In this document: one piece after another, positions 10,071 through 18,537 of the stretch
Layout of the letters: each line of letters starts with the position of its first letter
Position numbering within the stretch: position 1 is the stretch's first letter
Assembly (NCBI GenBank): GCA_039725955.1
Contig: CP091033.1
Coordinates: forward strand, 372,001 to 436,000
Source of the DNA: Sinorhizobium sp. B11
GTDB taxonomy: Bacteria; Pseudomonadota; Alphaproteobacteria; Rhizobiales; Rhizobiaceae
Length of the DNA: 64,000 nt
Reading direction: 5' to 3'
Position numbers and translations under genes: made by a program
Notes under the pieces: generated by a model
What the model was told of the DNA's origin: nothing
The model's database searches: none
Seen by the model: only the letters and a program-made list of their open reading frames with translations

Positions 10071-11959
10071 CAGACCAGTTCCTTCGCATCGGCACCCTTG
10101 CGGGCGCGCACCAGATGGCCGCCGCCGAGATCGGCAAAGGCAAGTTCGGAGGCGTCATCGTGGTCCGCCCTGAAGACCGGGCCCCAGTTCTGCTTGTCGG
10201 CTGCACCATTTTCCTGCAGCGCCTTGAAGTCGAGCGGCCGGTCGAGATCCGGGAAGGGAACGGCGGCAAGCAATGACCTGGTATAGGGGTGAACCGGATT
10301 GCGCAGAATGATTTCGCGCGGCGCGATCTCGACAATACGGCCCTTGCACATGACGGCGATGCGGTCTGCCATATAGTCGACGACTGCGAGGTTGTGCGAG
10401 ATGAAGAGGTAGGTGAGCCCCAACTCCTTCTGCAGATCCTTCAGAAGATTGAGGATCTGTGCCTGCACGGATACGTCGAGGGCCGAGACCGGTTCATCAA
10501 GGATGACAAGCTTGGGGCCGAGAGCGAGCGCGCGGGCAATTCCGATGCGCTGGCGCTGGCCGCCGGAGAAACTGTGCGGATAGCGGTTGAGATAGCGCCG
10601 GTCGAGGCCGATCGCGCCCATCAGCGCCTCGACTTTGGCCTTGCGCTCGGCACTGTTGCCGCGATCATGGATTTCGAGAGGCTCGCTAAGGATATTGCGC
10701 ACCGTCATGCGCGGCGAAAGCGAGGAAACCGGATCCTGAAACACCATCTGGATCTTGGTGCGAAGATCCTGCAGTTCCGACCCCTTGACGGAGAGGACGT
10801 CGATCACATCCTTGCCGTCGTTGAAGGTCACCGTGCCACTATCAGGCGTGACCGCGCGCATGAGAATTTTGCTGACGGTCGTTTTGCCGCAGCCCGATTC
10901 GCCCACGAGCCCCAGACATTCGCCGCGGCGGATATCGAAGCTGACATCGTCGACAGCGCGCAAGATGGTGGCTTCCTGGCCACCGAAGAAGCTACGCTTG
11001 CGCGTCTTGTAGGTCTTGGAAAGATTGGCGACGGAAAGGAGCACGCCGGGCGCTTCCTTTTCAGCCGGCTTCTTCTTGCCGATCAGCGATTCCAGATTGA
11101 CCGGGACGTCCCGCAGGGCCTTCAACCGTTCGCCTGGCTTCATGTCGAAATGCGGAACCGCGGCCATGAGGGCCTTGAGATAGGGATGTTGCGGATTGCG
11201 GAAGATAGCCTCGACCGGGCCTGCTTCCATGATCTCGCCGTGATAGATGACCACCACTTCGTCGGCCATATTGGCGACGACGCCGAGGTCGTGGGTGATC
11301 AACAGCATCGCCATGCCGAGCTTGGCCTGCAGGTCGCGCAGCAGTTCGAGGATCTGTGCCTGGATCGTCACGTCGAGTGCCGTGGTCGGCTCGTCGGCGA
11401 TCAGCAGCGCCGGCTTGCAGATCAGCGCCATGGCAATCATCGCGCGCTGTCGCATGCCGCCCGAGAGCTCGAACGGATACATGTCGTATGTGCGCTTCGG
11501 ATTGGAAAAGCCGACGAGGCCGAGCATTTCCTCGGTGCGCTCGCGTGCTTCCTTCTTGTCTGCCTTGGTGTGGATCAGCAAGACCTCGCTGATCTGGTTG
11601 CCGACCGTGTGGAGCGGCGAGAGCGATGTCATCGGCTCCTGGAAAATAGTCGCCATGCGCCGGCCGCGCAGGTCTCGCATCTCGGCGCTATCGCGCGACA
11701 GCGAGAGAATATCCGTGGCCTTGCCATCCAGCGGGTCGGTAAACAGGATGCGGCCGCCAGCATGGGCGGGGGCCGGAAGGATGCCCATGATCGACTGGCT
11801 GATAACAGATTTGCCGGAGCCGCTCTCGCCGACGAGGGCGGTCACTTTGCCTGGCAGAATCCGAAGATTGGCTTCCTTTACGACACGCAGCCGGTCGCCG
11901 AAAACGGAGAAGGCGACGTCCAGATTCTCAATACGCAACAGATCGGCAGCTGACGCCAT
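10070..11959 (-). CDS. Fused double ATPase of a dipeptide-type ABC importer (DppD-DppF)
   Basis: 629 residues with two complete ATPase domains in one chain. The first has Walker A GESGSGKSV, signature LSGGMRQR and Walker B LLIADEPTTALD. The second has GESGCGKTT, FSGGQRQR and LVILDEPVSALD. Each is followed by the C-terminal element of Dpp/Opp ATPases (HPYLKALMAAVP, HPYTRSLLAAVP). The protein energises the two permeases encoded downstream. It is the promoter-proximal gene of the four-gene operon, and the palindrome at 12015-12034 lies upstream. Confidence 0.94.
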   Translation of the reverse strand: MASAADLLRIENLDVAFSVFGDRLRVVKEANLRILPGKVTALVGESGSGKSVISQSIMGILPAPAHAGGRILFTDPLDGKATDILSLSRDSAEMRDLRGRRMATIFQEPMTSLSPLHTVGNQISEVLLIHTKADKKEARERTEEMLGLVGFSNPKRTYDMYPFELSGGMRQRAMIAMALICKPALLIADEPTTALDVTIQAQILELLRDLQAKLGMAMLLITHDLGVVANMADEVVVIYHGEIMEAGPVEAIFRNPQHPYLKALMAAVPHFDMKPGERLKALRDVPVNLESLIGKKKPAEKEAPGVLLSVANLSKTYKTRKRSFFGGQEATILRAVDDVSFDIRRGECLGLVGESGCGKTTVSKILMRAVTPDSGTVTFNDGKDVIDVLSVKGSELQDLRTKIQMVFQDPVSSLSPRMTVRNILSEPLEIHDRGNSAERKAKVEALMGAIGLDRRYLNRYPHSFSGGQRQRIGIARALALGPKLVILDEPVSALDVSVQAQILNLLKDLQKELGLTYLFISHNLAVVDYMADRIAVMCKGRIVEIAPREIILRNPVHPYTRSLLAAVPFPDLDRPLDFKALQENGAADKQNWGPVFRADHDDASELAFADLGGGHLVRARKGADAKELV

Positions 11960-12014
11960 ACCAATGAAATTCCCCAGTCCTTATGTGTTCCCGTTAAGGC
12001 ACACTATCGTACCG

Positions 12015-12034
12015 TCAACTGGGTGTCCAGTTGA
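12015..12034. promoter_or_regulatory. Perfect palindrome upstream of the ABC importer operon
   Basis: TCAACTGG, spacer GTGT, CCAGTTGA: a perfect 8-bp inverted repeat 56-75 bp upstream of the ATPase start at 11959. Its position between the cyclase stop and the operon start and its symmetry suggest a repressor or activator site. No adjacent regulator gene is an obvious partner. Confidence 0.4.
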
Positions 12035-12143
12035 TGACAGGCATGGGGAAAAGCAACCCATGGCGCCTGTTTTACAAAGCGCTTGATGCAGGGGTTGTCA
12101 TATACGGCGCAGCGGCCAAAGCGGCTGCAATGTTCGCGTGTAG

Positions 12144-13484
12144 TTACTGGATGAATTTTTCGATAGGCGTGCGTTTTACCTGTTTCTTGTCGCGGTGAAG
12201 CATGATGACCTGTTCGGCTTCCGAAAGGCCGTTCTGAACGGCTTCGCGGAAACCTTCGTCGACCCGGATTGCAGATGCCGGCGCCCGCGGCTGCAGCACC
12301 GTCACCTTCTGACGGATGCCGCGCAGCTTTTCCTCGCCAAGCGTGATCCATTCGCCGCCGCAGTAGCCGGCAAAGGCCTGGCTCGCGACAACCTCTCGGC
12401 TATATTTCTTCGTCAGGACCTGTAGACGCTGTACCTCGTTCACTGCCGAGCCGAAGGCGGAGAAGGTAAGACGATCCTTCAGGCCGACATTGCCGAACAT
12501 GACGTTGCCGACATGCAGACCGATGCCGTAGCCGATTTTCGGCAGCCCCTTTGCCTCGCGATCCTTGTTCAGTTCGGCAACCCGCGCCTGCGCATGATGG
12601 ACGGCGGAAAGCGCTGCCTCGCAGGCGATTTTGGACGGATCCTTGTGGCGACCGCAGGGATAGACGGCGAGGAAGCCGTCGCCGAGGAAGCTCAGGATTT
12701 CGCCGCCGTTGCGGTTGAATGGCGCAGCGATCGCATCGAAAAACTGATTCAGCGTATCGATGTAGGCCTGCCTTCCCTCCTTCTCCGCATACATGGTCGA
12801 TTCACGCATATCCGCCATGACGAGAGCGGCTCGGATGGTCTCACCATCGCCACGGCGAACCTGTCCGTTCAAAACGCGCTTGCCGGCATCGCCGCCGAGA
12901 TAGGTGGTCAGCATGTTGTTGGCGAGCTTGGCAAGCACCGCCATCTTGGCAGCGACCGCCAGATGGTTCTGCATGCGCAACAGTGCGTCAATCATGTCGT
13001 CGGAAAAGCCGGCCGGGCTGTCGGTCGACCAGGAGCCCATCATGCCCTGCACCGACCCGTCACCGAAGGGTTGCACAAAGGCGAGGTAGTCGGTGACCTT
13101 TTCTTGCCTGAGATCGTCGAAGATCGGAAATTCACTCGGGCCGTCAGGCATGATGCGGCGGCGGATATGCTGCAGATTGTTGTCGAGAAGATAGAAATAG
13201 GGGCTTTGCAGAAAACGGTCCGGCTTCTGGCCGGCCGGCATGCGGAAGCCCTCGATCGTCACGCCGCTCGAGCGCTTCCAGGTGAAGCTCAGCGCGTCAT
13301 AGAGCGGGTGCAGCATCGAGAAGGTCAGGTGTACGCGCGCGAGCGGCAGGCCGGCGGCCGCGAGCCGCTCACAGAAGCCGCGCACGATGTTTTCAAGGTC
13401 GTCACCGGCCAGCGAAGAATTCGTCAGCCATTCAGCAACACGGTCCAACAAAATGGAGGATACGCTGGATTCGGTCGTGCTCAT
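12144..13484 (-). CDS. Class III adenylate/guanylate cyclase with N-terminal regulatory domain
   Basis: 446 residues from ATG 13484, preceded by GAGGA at good spacing; upstream in-frame codons lack a ribosome site. Residues ~1-210 form a regulatory region with no membrane helices. The C-terminal half is a class III nucleotide cyclase domain: ALVMADMRESTMYAEK carries the first metal-binding Asp, GGEILSFLGDGFLAVYP the GDG hairpin and second Asp, and GLHVGNVMFGNVG and SAVNEVQRLQ the later conserved strands. The product is probably cAMP. It is separated from the next upstream gene by a 426-bp non-coding region, shared as a divergent promoter with the sugar dehydrogenase. Confidence 0.88.
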   Translation of the reverse strand: MSTTESSVSSILLDRVAEWLTNSSLAGDDLENIVRGFCERLAAAGLPLARVHLTFSMLHPLYDALSFTWKRSSGVTIEGFRMPAGQKPDRFLQSPYFYLLDNNLQHIRRRIMPDGPSEFPIFDDLRQEKVTDYLAFVQPFGDGSVQGMMGSWSTDSPAGFSDDMIDALLRMQNHLAVAAKMAVLAKLANNMLTTYLGGDAGKRVLNGQVRRGDGETIRAALVMADMRESTMYAEKEGRQAYIDTLNQFFDAIAAPFNRNGGEILSFLGDGFLAVYPCGRHKDPSKIACEAALSAVHHAQARVAELNKDREAKGLPKIGYGIGLHVGNVMFGNVGLKDRLTFSAFGSAVNEVQRLQVLTKKYSREVVASQAFAGYCGGEWITLGEEKLRGIRQKVTVLQPRAPASAIRVDEGFREAVQNGLSEAEQVIMLHRDKKQVKRTPIEKFIQ

Positions 13485-13910
13485 TCTTGGTATTATCCTC
13501 ATTTCGCACGTCCATCCCGAAACGCAAAAACAGCCCAAACCTGCCCATTCACGATGAGCAGATGGTAAGAAAATCAGGATGTACGAGCGGTATTATCGTG
13601 TCAACGATTGCCGACAACCGGCTGTGACACCCGCCAGCTTCCGACCTCCTGGAAACGGGCGAGCAATCTTTGCAAAGCAGTTCATTATCATTTGCCAAAA
13701 TAGGCACGCTGAAAGTGCGAAACAATGGCATCAGTAAATTTTTTGTGCGTTCCGGTTGCCGGGATCGGCCGCCCCCAATCATTTTGTCTATATCCGGCTC
13801 ACGAATTCAGGCCGCGGGAGGGTCAGGCGCTGCCAAAGAGGCCGGGTTTTATTTGCTGCGATCATGCATTAGATCAGCGTTCGGATTCACTTTTCGCAAG
13901 AGGCACGGCC
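13485..13910. other. Divergent intergenic region between cyclase and sugar dehydrogenase
   Basis: 426 bp with no convincing gene. It is more AT-rich around 13670-13760 and must contain the promoters for both flanking genes. The frame of the dehydrogenase is open back to an ATG at 13725, but the 62 extra residues do not look like a dehydrogenase N-terminus and that ATG lacks a ribosome site. Confidence 0.5.
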
Positions 13911-15254
13911 TTGGACGCAAGCTCTTCCACCTTCGAGACGCTTTCAAAGAAGATTGAGGCCCGTACTGCGCGCGCCGGCATCATCGGCCTCGGTTATGTC
14001 GGCCTGCCGCTGGCGATGGCCGTGGCGCGTAGCGGCTTTGCCGTGACCGGCTTCGATATCGATCCGAAGAAGATCGTCGCGCTGGATGCCCGCCGTTCCT
14101 ATATCGATGCTGTGACGAAAGAGGCGCTGACGGCCGAGATCGATGCGGGGCGGTTCTCCTCGACAACCGATTTTGCCGGCCTTTCGGATTGCGACGTGAT
14201 CGTCATCTGCGTGCCGACGCCGCTCACCAAACATCGGGATCCCGATCTTTCCTTCGTGGAAGCGACGTCGCGGTCGATCGCCGCCCATCTGCGGCCGGGC
14301 CAGCTCATCGTGCTGGAATCGACAACCTATCCCGGAACGACCGATGATATCGTGAAGGTCATTCTCGAAGGGACCGGGCTGAAATCCGGTTCCGACTTCT
14401 TCGTCGGCTTCTCGCCGGAGCGTGAGGACCCCGGCAATCAGCATTACCACACCGAGACCATCCCGAAGGTCGTTGCAGGCGACGGCGCGCAAGCCCTGTC
14501 GCTGATGAAGTCCTTCTATGGTGCCGCCGTCTCGACCGTCGTCCCGGTCTCCTCCAATGCCACTGCGGAAGCGGTCAAGCTCACCGAAAACATCTTCCGC
14601 TCGGTCAACATCGCGCTCGTCAACGAGCTGAAGACAGTCTACGCCGCGATGGGGATCGATGTGTGGGAAGTCATCGATGCAGCCAAGACCAAGCCATTCG
14701 GTTATATGCCCTTTTATCCCGGCCCGGGTCTCGGTGGCCACTGCATTCCGATCGACCCTTTCTACCTCACCTGGAAGTCGCGCGAATACGAGCTGCCGAC
14801 ACGTTTCATCGAGCTTGCCGGCGAGATCAATTCGGCGATGCCGCGCTATGTCGTCGGCAAGCTGGCAGAGGCGCTGGATATTCGTGCCGGCAAGGCACTC
14901 AGCCGCTCACGCGTCCTCGTGCTCGGCCTCGCCTACAAGAAGAATGTTGCCGACATCAGGGAAAGCCCGTCGTTGCGGCTGATCGAAATCATCGAAGAGC
15001 GGGGCGGCAAGGCGGATTATCATGACCCCTTCGTCGCGGAGATCCCGTCGACCCGTGAATATCAGGCTCTGAAGGGCCGGAAATCCATCGACCTGAAACC
15101 GGAAGCCGTTGCCGGGTATGATGCGGTTCTCATTGCGACTGACCATGACATGATCGACTACGCGGCTCTTTCGAAGAGCGCCAAGCTGATTGTCGACACC
15201 CGAAACGTCTTAAGCCGGCTCGGCCTCTCGGCCGATCATGTCATCAAGGCGTAA
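13911..15254 (+). CDS. Nucleotide-sugar dehydrogenase (UDP-ManNAc/UDP-GlcNAc dehydrogenase type)
   Basis: 447 residues from TTG 13911, which follows AGAGG at proper spacing. The protein oxidises the C6 hydroxyl of a UDP-sugar to the uronic acid with two NAD+, supplying precursors for surface polysaccharide. Domain order is an N-terminal NAD-binding fold (AGIIGLGYVGLPLAMAVARSGF), central helices with the substrate motif ENIFRSVNIALVNEL, the catalytic cysteine in PGLGGHCIPIDPFYL, and the C-terminal UDP-binding fold (VLVLGLAYKKNVADIRESP). The resemblance is closer to WecC/WbpA-type enzymes than to UDP-glucose dehydrogenase. The 3' end overlaps the convergent DUF3095 gene by 11 bp. Confidence 0.9.
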   Translation: MDASSSTFETLSKKIEARTARAGIIGLGYVGLPLAMAVARSGFAVTGFDIDPKKIVALDARRSYIDAVTKEALTAEIDAGRFSSTTDFAGLSDCDVIVICVPTPLTKHRDPDLSFVEATSRSIAAHLRPGQLIVLESTTYPGTTDDIVKVILEGTGLKSGSDFFVGFSPEREDPGNQHYHTETIPKVVAGDGAQALSLMKSFYGAAVSTVVPVSSNATAEAVKLTENIFRSVNIALVNELKTVYAAMGIDVWEVIDAAKTKPFGYMPFYPGPGLGGHCIPIDPFYLTWKSREYELPTRFIELAGEINSAMPRYVVGKLAEALDIRAGKALSRSRVLVLGLAYKKNVADIRESPSLRLIEIIEERGGKADYHDPFVAEIPSTREYQALKGRKSIDLKPEAVAGYDAVLIATDHDMIDYAALSKSAKLIVDTRNVLSRLGLSADHVIKA

Positions 15255-16419
15255 CGAGCACGCCGGAAAGCTGCTTGCCGGTGATCTGGCTGGCGGCGAC
15301 GGCGTAACCGCCAGCTGCGCCGTCGATGAAGTGCATGTGGTCGCGCGACAGCGGCGTCGGCACGAAGCAGGTCATCAGTGCCGACGACTGGCGGTGCAGG
15401 CCGTAACGCGCCACACCCTTTTCCTGTGCCTGTTTCAACAGCATCTCGATGCGGGCGAGATGCGTGGCGTCGACATCGATTGTCATCTTCAGTCCATCGT
15501 CGAATTTACGGAAATCCGAGTTGCCTGAGACGTCCCTCTTGTAGCGGCTTGCGTCGAAATGGGCGAAGGTGATTCCGAATTTATGCAGGAAGACGACCAG
15601 GCCGATCTGCAGGAGGATGAAGAGCTTTTGCCGCAGGCGTTTGCCGTCAGGTGCGGTGGCTTTCACCTCGCGATTGATACCCTTCATCGAGAAGGCAAGC
15701 TCAGGCCCGTTTTCCGGCACGGGATGCCCGCTGCGGTTCTGTTCTGCAGTGATGGAAACGATGCCGGTAACGAGAGCCTGGAATTCCGGCCCTGGGCCGT
15801 CCTCGCCAGGCACTGCGATGATCGAGACGATTTCCCCGTTGCGGGCCTCGATCGGGCTCCAGCGGCAGGAGAGGCCGGTCAGATCCGGCCGGGTGCCGGG
15901 TGCGGCCTTCTCGACGCCGTAACGGCCCATCTTCATATTCTTCTCGGCCCATATCGTGCCACCGCCGGAAAACATCGCATAGGTGACATAAGGACTTGCC
16001 GAATAACGGGCGACGCGTACGTCGAGACCCTCCGCGCGAATATCCGCGATCGGTACGATGGCGATGCGCAAATCGAGGTCGAGATCTTCCTTCACCCAGA
16101 CCTGCGTCGCGGCAAGCGCCTTGCGCGCTTCCTTCTCAAGCGAAACGGGCAAGGCGATCAACGCGCCGTCGCCGGCAAAGACGAAGGGATAGTCGCCCTT
16201 GCCGACGGCATTCAGCACCGCGGAAATGACGCTGGCACCGGCCATGTTGACGTCCTTGTAGCGGCCGCCGGAAATCGCCTTCGTCGAGCCGACGATATCG
16301 GCCATCGCCAGCACCCATCCTTCGGGCAACGGCTGATAGTTGCTCTCATCGGTCACGCCTTCGAAGTCGCTGAAGACAGGCACGTTGGCGAAGAATGCGT
16401 CGTTGGACATCTCGTTCAT
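15244..16419 (-). CDS. DUF3095 family protein, cyclase-like
   Basis: A 391-residue soluble protein of the DUF3095 family. Near the N-terminus WVLAMADIVGSTKAISGGRYKDVN and YPFVFAGDGALIALP resemble the two metal-binding segments of class III nucleotide cyclases (ADIVGST, GDG), which suggests nucleotide binding or cyclase-like chemistry, though no member has a function I know of. A hydrophobic stretch (KLFILLQIGLVVFLHKFGITFAHF) lies about two-thirds along. ATG 16419 was chosen by protein length; it has no clear ribosome site, and ATG 16410 is an alternative. It lies between a sugar dehydrogenase and a methyltransferase in a region with two real cyclases. Confidence 0.82.
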   Translation of the reverse strand: MNEMSNDAFFANVPVFSDFEGVTDESNYQPLPEGWVLAMADIVGSTKAISGGRYKDVNMAGASVISAVLNAVGKGDYPFVFAGDGALIALPVSLEKEARKALAATQVWVKEDLDLDLRIAIVPIADIRAEGLDVRVARYSASPYVTYAMFSGGGTIWAEKNMKMGRYGVEKAAPGTRPDLTGLSCRWSPIEARNGEIVSIIAVPGEDGPGPEFQALVTGIVSITAEQNRSGHPVPENGPELAFSMKGINREVKATAPDGKRLRQKLFILLQIGLVVFLHKFGITFAHFDASRYKRDVSGNSDFRKFDDGLKMTIDVDATHLARIEMLLKQAQEKGVARYGLHRQSSALMTCFVPTPLSRDHMHFIDGAAGGYAVAASQITGKQLSGVLVTP

Positions 16420-16540
16420 GGGACTGAGTTTATCACAGACCCGTGTTACCGCTGCAACGGCAATTTGCGTTTCCGGCAATCGACTTACACTGCATCGATA
16501 TGGTAGCACCGCTGACATATTTTATGATGGACGGGACAAG

Positions 16541-17020
16541 ATGAGCCGCCTCGACAGCTTCATTCGCCGATTGACGGCTCAACGCGATATTCTCAACGCG
16601 ATCATTGACCTGGTGGAAGAGGTAGAGGGGTCGGTGCTCGAATTCGGCCTCGGCAACGGTCGCACCTACGACCATCTGCGCGAGCATTTTCCCGACCGCC
16701 GCATTATCGCCTTCGATTGGGAAATACGTTCCTATTCCGCTTCAACACCGCCGGCCGAAAACATGGTGACTGGCAATATCCGCGACACCGGCCAGGCGTT
16801 CCTCGGGATCAATGCTGCGCTCGCGCATGCCGATATCGGCACCGGACATGACGAGGTCGATGCCGTCACGCTGACCTGGCTGCCACAGTTGATGGCTGGC
16901 GTTCTTACGCGTCACGGCATCGCCGTCAGCGGCTTGCCGCTGGAGCATGCCGAGCTTTTGCCTCTGCCTTTGCCCGACGGCATCAAGGAAGGCCGCTATT
17001 TCCTCTACCGCAGGAAATGA
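16541..17020 (+). CDS. Class I SAM-dependent methyltransferase
   Basis: 159 residues from ATG 16541, preceded by GGACGGG. Motif I of the SAM-binding fold is VLEFGLGNGRTYDHLREHFPDRRIIAFDWE, with the acidic residue at the end of strand 2. The protein is short, essentially a bare Rossmann domain, and its substrate is unknown. It is divergent from the DUF3095 gene and converges on the Rrf2 regulator with only 7 bp between stops. Confidence 0.75.
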   Translation: MSRLDSFIRRLTAQRDILNAIIDLVEEVEGSVLEFGLGNGRTYDHLREHFPDRRIIAFDWEIRSYSASTPPAENMVTGNIRDTGQAFLGINAALAHADIGTGHDEVDAVTLTWLPQLMAGVLTRHGIAVSGLPLEHAELLPLPLPDGIKEGRYFLYRRK

Positions 17021-17027
17021 TCCGCGC

Positions 17028-17483
17028 TCATGAGGCGCAGGAATAGGGTGTCGCCGAGCGCTCGGCAAACTTTGCCTCGAAGTCGGCCGCGATCTTGTCC
17101 AGCGTCACGCTGCCCAGCCGCCGCAGGAGCAGCGCCTGTGCCTCCTTCATCGCGTCCTCGAGGGCGGCATTTACGGCTTGTTCCACAAGGCATGTAGGCT
17201 GATCATCGGCCGGCCCGATCGCGAAAAGATGCGGTTCGCCGATAGCGTTATAGACATCGAGCAGGGTGATTTCCGATAGCGGACGCACCAGCGTCCAGCC
17301 TCCGCCATGCCCCTTTTCGGAACGGACATAGCCCTGCGCTCGAAGGCCGGCCATAGTGCGGCGGACGACGACGGGATTGGTGTTCAGCATCTTGCCAATC
17401 ATTTCAGAGGTCGCCGAATGCTCATGCCGATCCATATGGATCAGCACGTGCAGCATGCGTGAAAGGCGGCTGTCATTGCGCAT
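17028..17483 (-). CDS. Rrf2 family transcriptional regulator
   Basis: 151 residues. The winged helix covers residues 1-80, with SEMIGKMLNTNPVVVRRTMAGLRAQGYVRSEKGHGGGWTLVRPLSEITLLDVYNAI, diagnostic of Rrf2 proteins. Only two cysteines are present (CLVEQ around residue 98 and one near the C-terminus), not the three-Cys pattern of IscR/NsrR, so an Fe-S cluster of that type is unlikely; a thiol-based switch is possible. It is divergent from a CPYC flavoprotein, with the symmetric site at 17540-17557 between them. Confidence 0.88.
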   Translation of the reverse strand: MRNDSRLSRMLHVLIHMDRHEHSATSEMIGKMLNTNPVVVRRTMAGLRAQGYVRSEKGHGGGWTLVRPLSEITLLDVYNAIGEPHLFAIGPADDQPTCLVEQAVNAALEDAMKEAQALLLRRLGSVTLDKIAADFEAKFAERSATPYSCAS

Positions 17484-17539
17484 GAGGTTTCATTCCTGTC
17501 GATCGAAGGGGCCATTATCACAAGCGGATCGTAACAAGA

Positions 17540-17579
17540 CAAGTAACATGATACTTGACCACTTCATTTCATGTAACTT
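17540..17579. promoter_or_regulatory. Candidate Rrf2 operator: palindrome plus second copy
   Basis: CAAGTAACATGATACTTG (17540-17557) is an 18-bp palindrome with two mismatched positions (CAAGTA/TACTTG arms around CATG). TTTCATGTAACTT (17567-17579) is, on the other strand, AAGTTACATGAAA, a second copy of the same core. Both lie between the divergent Rrf2 and flavoprotein starts, as expected for an autoregulated Rrf2 pair. Confidence 0.55.
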
Positions 17580-17619
17580 ATGTTGATTCATGATTGAGGC
17601 GTCGTCGAAGGAGAGTGCT

Positions 17620-18525
17620 ATGTCATTCGAGGCTATCGTTGTCGGCGGAAATTTCGCCGGCCTGTCCGCGGCAATGCAGCTGGCCCGGGCGCTGCGCCGG
17701 GTTCTGCTTGTCGATGCGGGGGCGCCGCGCAATCGATTTTCGCCGGCCTCCCACGGCTTCCTGGGCCAGGATGGCCAGACGCCAGCGGCGATCATGCGGG
17801 AGGGAAAGCGGCAGCTTGCGCTTTATCCGACCGTCACCATTCGGGACGGGGAGGTTGTTCAGGCGCGTGCCGATGGCGACGAATTCGTCATCGGCATCAG
17901 GGGTGGTGGCGAAGAAAGGGCCGCGCGCATCGTCCTGGCAACCGGGATCAGAGATACACTGCCCCAGATCGCCGGTCTGCCAGACCGATGGGGACACTCC
18001 GTGCTGCACTGCCCCTATTGCCACGGCTATGAGGCGAGCAGCAGTAGGCTCGGTGTTCTCGCAAACCATCCGCTTTCAGCACATTCCGCCATGCTGATTC
18101 CCGACTGGGGAGAGACAACCTATTTCACCCAAGCGCTATTCGAGCCCGATGAAGAGCAACTCGTGCGGCTGACCGCTCGCGGCGTACGGATCGAGCGCAG
18201 CCCCGTCGTGGAATTATTGGGCGATAGTCCCAGGCTTGAGGCCGTTCGCCTCACCGATGGCCGGATCGTGCCGCTCGATGCCGTGTTTGTCGCTCCGAAA
18301 ACGGCGATGGCCAGTCCGGTTGCCGAGCAGCTCGGCTGTGTCTTCGACGACGGTCCGTTTGGTCCTGTCATCCGGACCGGCGATAACAAGGAAACGACCG
18401 TCAAGGGTGTCTTTGCCGCCGGCGATGCGGCGAGCGCCATGCACAACGCCACGCTTGCTTCCGCCTCAGGGGTACTTGCTGGTGTGCATTGCCATCAATC
18501 GCTGGCGATGCAGTCAGCCGGATAG
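17620..18525 (+). CDS. FAD-dependent NAD(P)H oxidoreductase, thioredoxin-reductase-like (CPYC)
   Basis: 301 residues from ATG 17620, which has AAGGAG upstream. The FAD-binding motif is AIVVGGNFAGLSAAMQLAR. The redox motif is HCPYCHGYE near residue 130, where thioredoxin reductases carry CATC. A C-terminal FAD contact is GVFAAGDAASAMHNATLASASG. The NAD(P)H domain lacks a canonical GxGxxG (GVLANHPLSAHSAML), so it may not use NADPH like true TrxB. It is probably a disulfide or small-molecule reductase under control of the divergent Rrf2 regulator. Confidence 0.87.
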   Translation: MSFEAIVVGGNFAGLSAAMQLARALRRVLLVDAGAPRNRFSPASHGFLGQDGQTPAAIMREGKRQLALYPTVTIRDGEVVQARADGDEFVIGIRGGGEERAARIVLATGIRDTLPQIAGLPDRWGHSVLHCPYCHGYEASSSRLGVLANHPLSAHSAMLIPDWGETTYFTQALFEPDEEQLVRLTARGVRIERSPVVELLGDSPRLEAVRLTDGRIVPLDAVFVAPKTAMASPVAEQLGCVFDDGPFGPVIRTGDNKETTVKGVFAAGDAASAMHNATLASASGVLAGVHCHQSLAMQSAG

Positions 18526-18537
18526 CTCTTGTTCGGT

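Noticed and set aside
8661..11953. Two long plus-strand open frames (about 541 and 554 codons) opposite the importer genes
   Set aside because: They are antisense to a binding protein and a double ATPase with clear motifs; their translations are low-complexity, rich in Asp/Arg/His, and match no family. High GC keeps stop codons rare on the opposite strand.
12144..13484. Possible GGDEF diguanylate cyclase
   Set aside because: The GGEILSFLGDGFLAVYP segment resembles GG(D/E)EF at first glance, but the flanking strands and second metal site are those of class III nucleotide cyclases.
13725..13910. 62-residue upstream extension of the nucleotide-sugar dehydrogenase
   Set aside because: No ribosome site at 13725 and the extension is unlike dehydrogenase N-termini; TTG 13911 has a good site and fits the family length.
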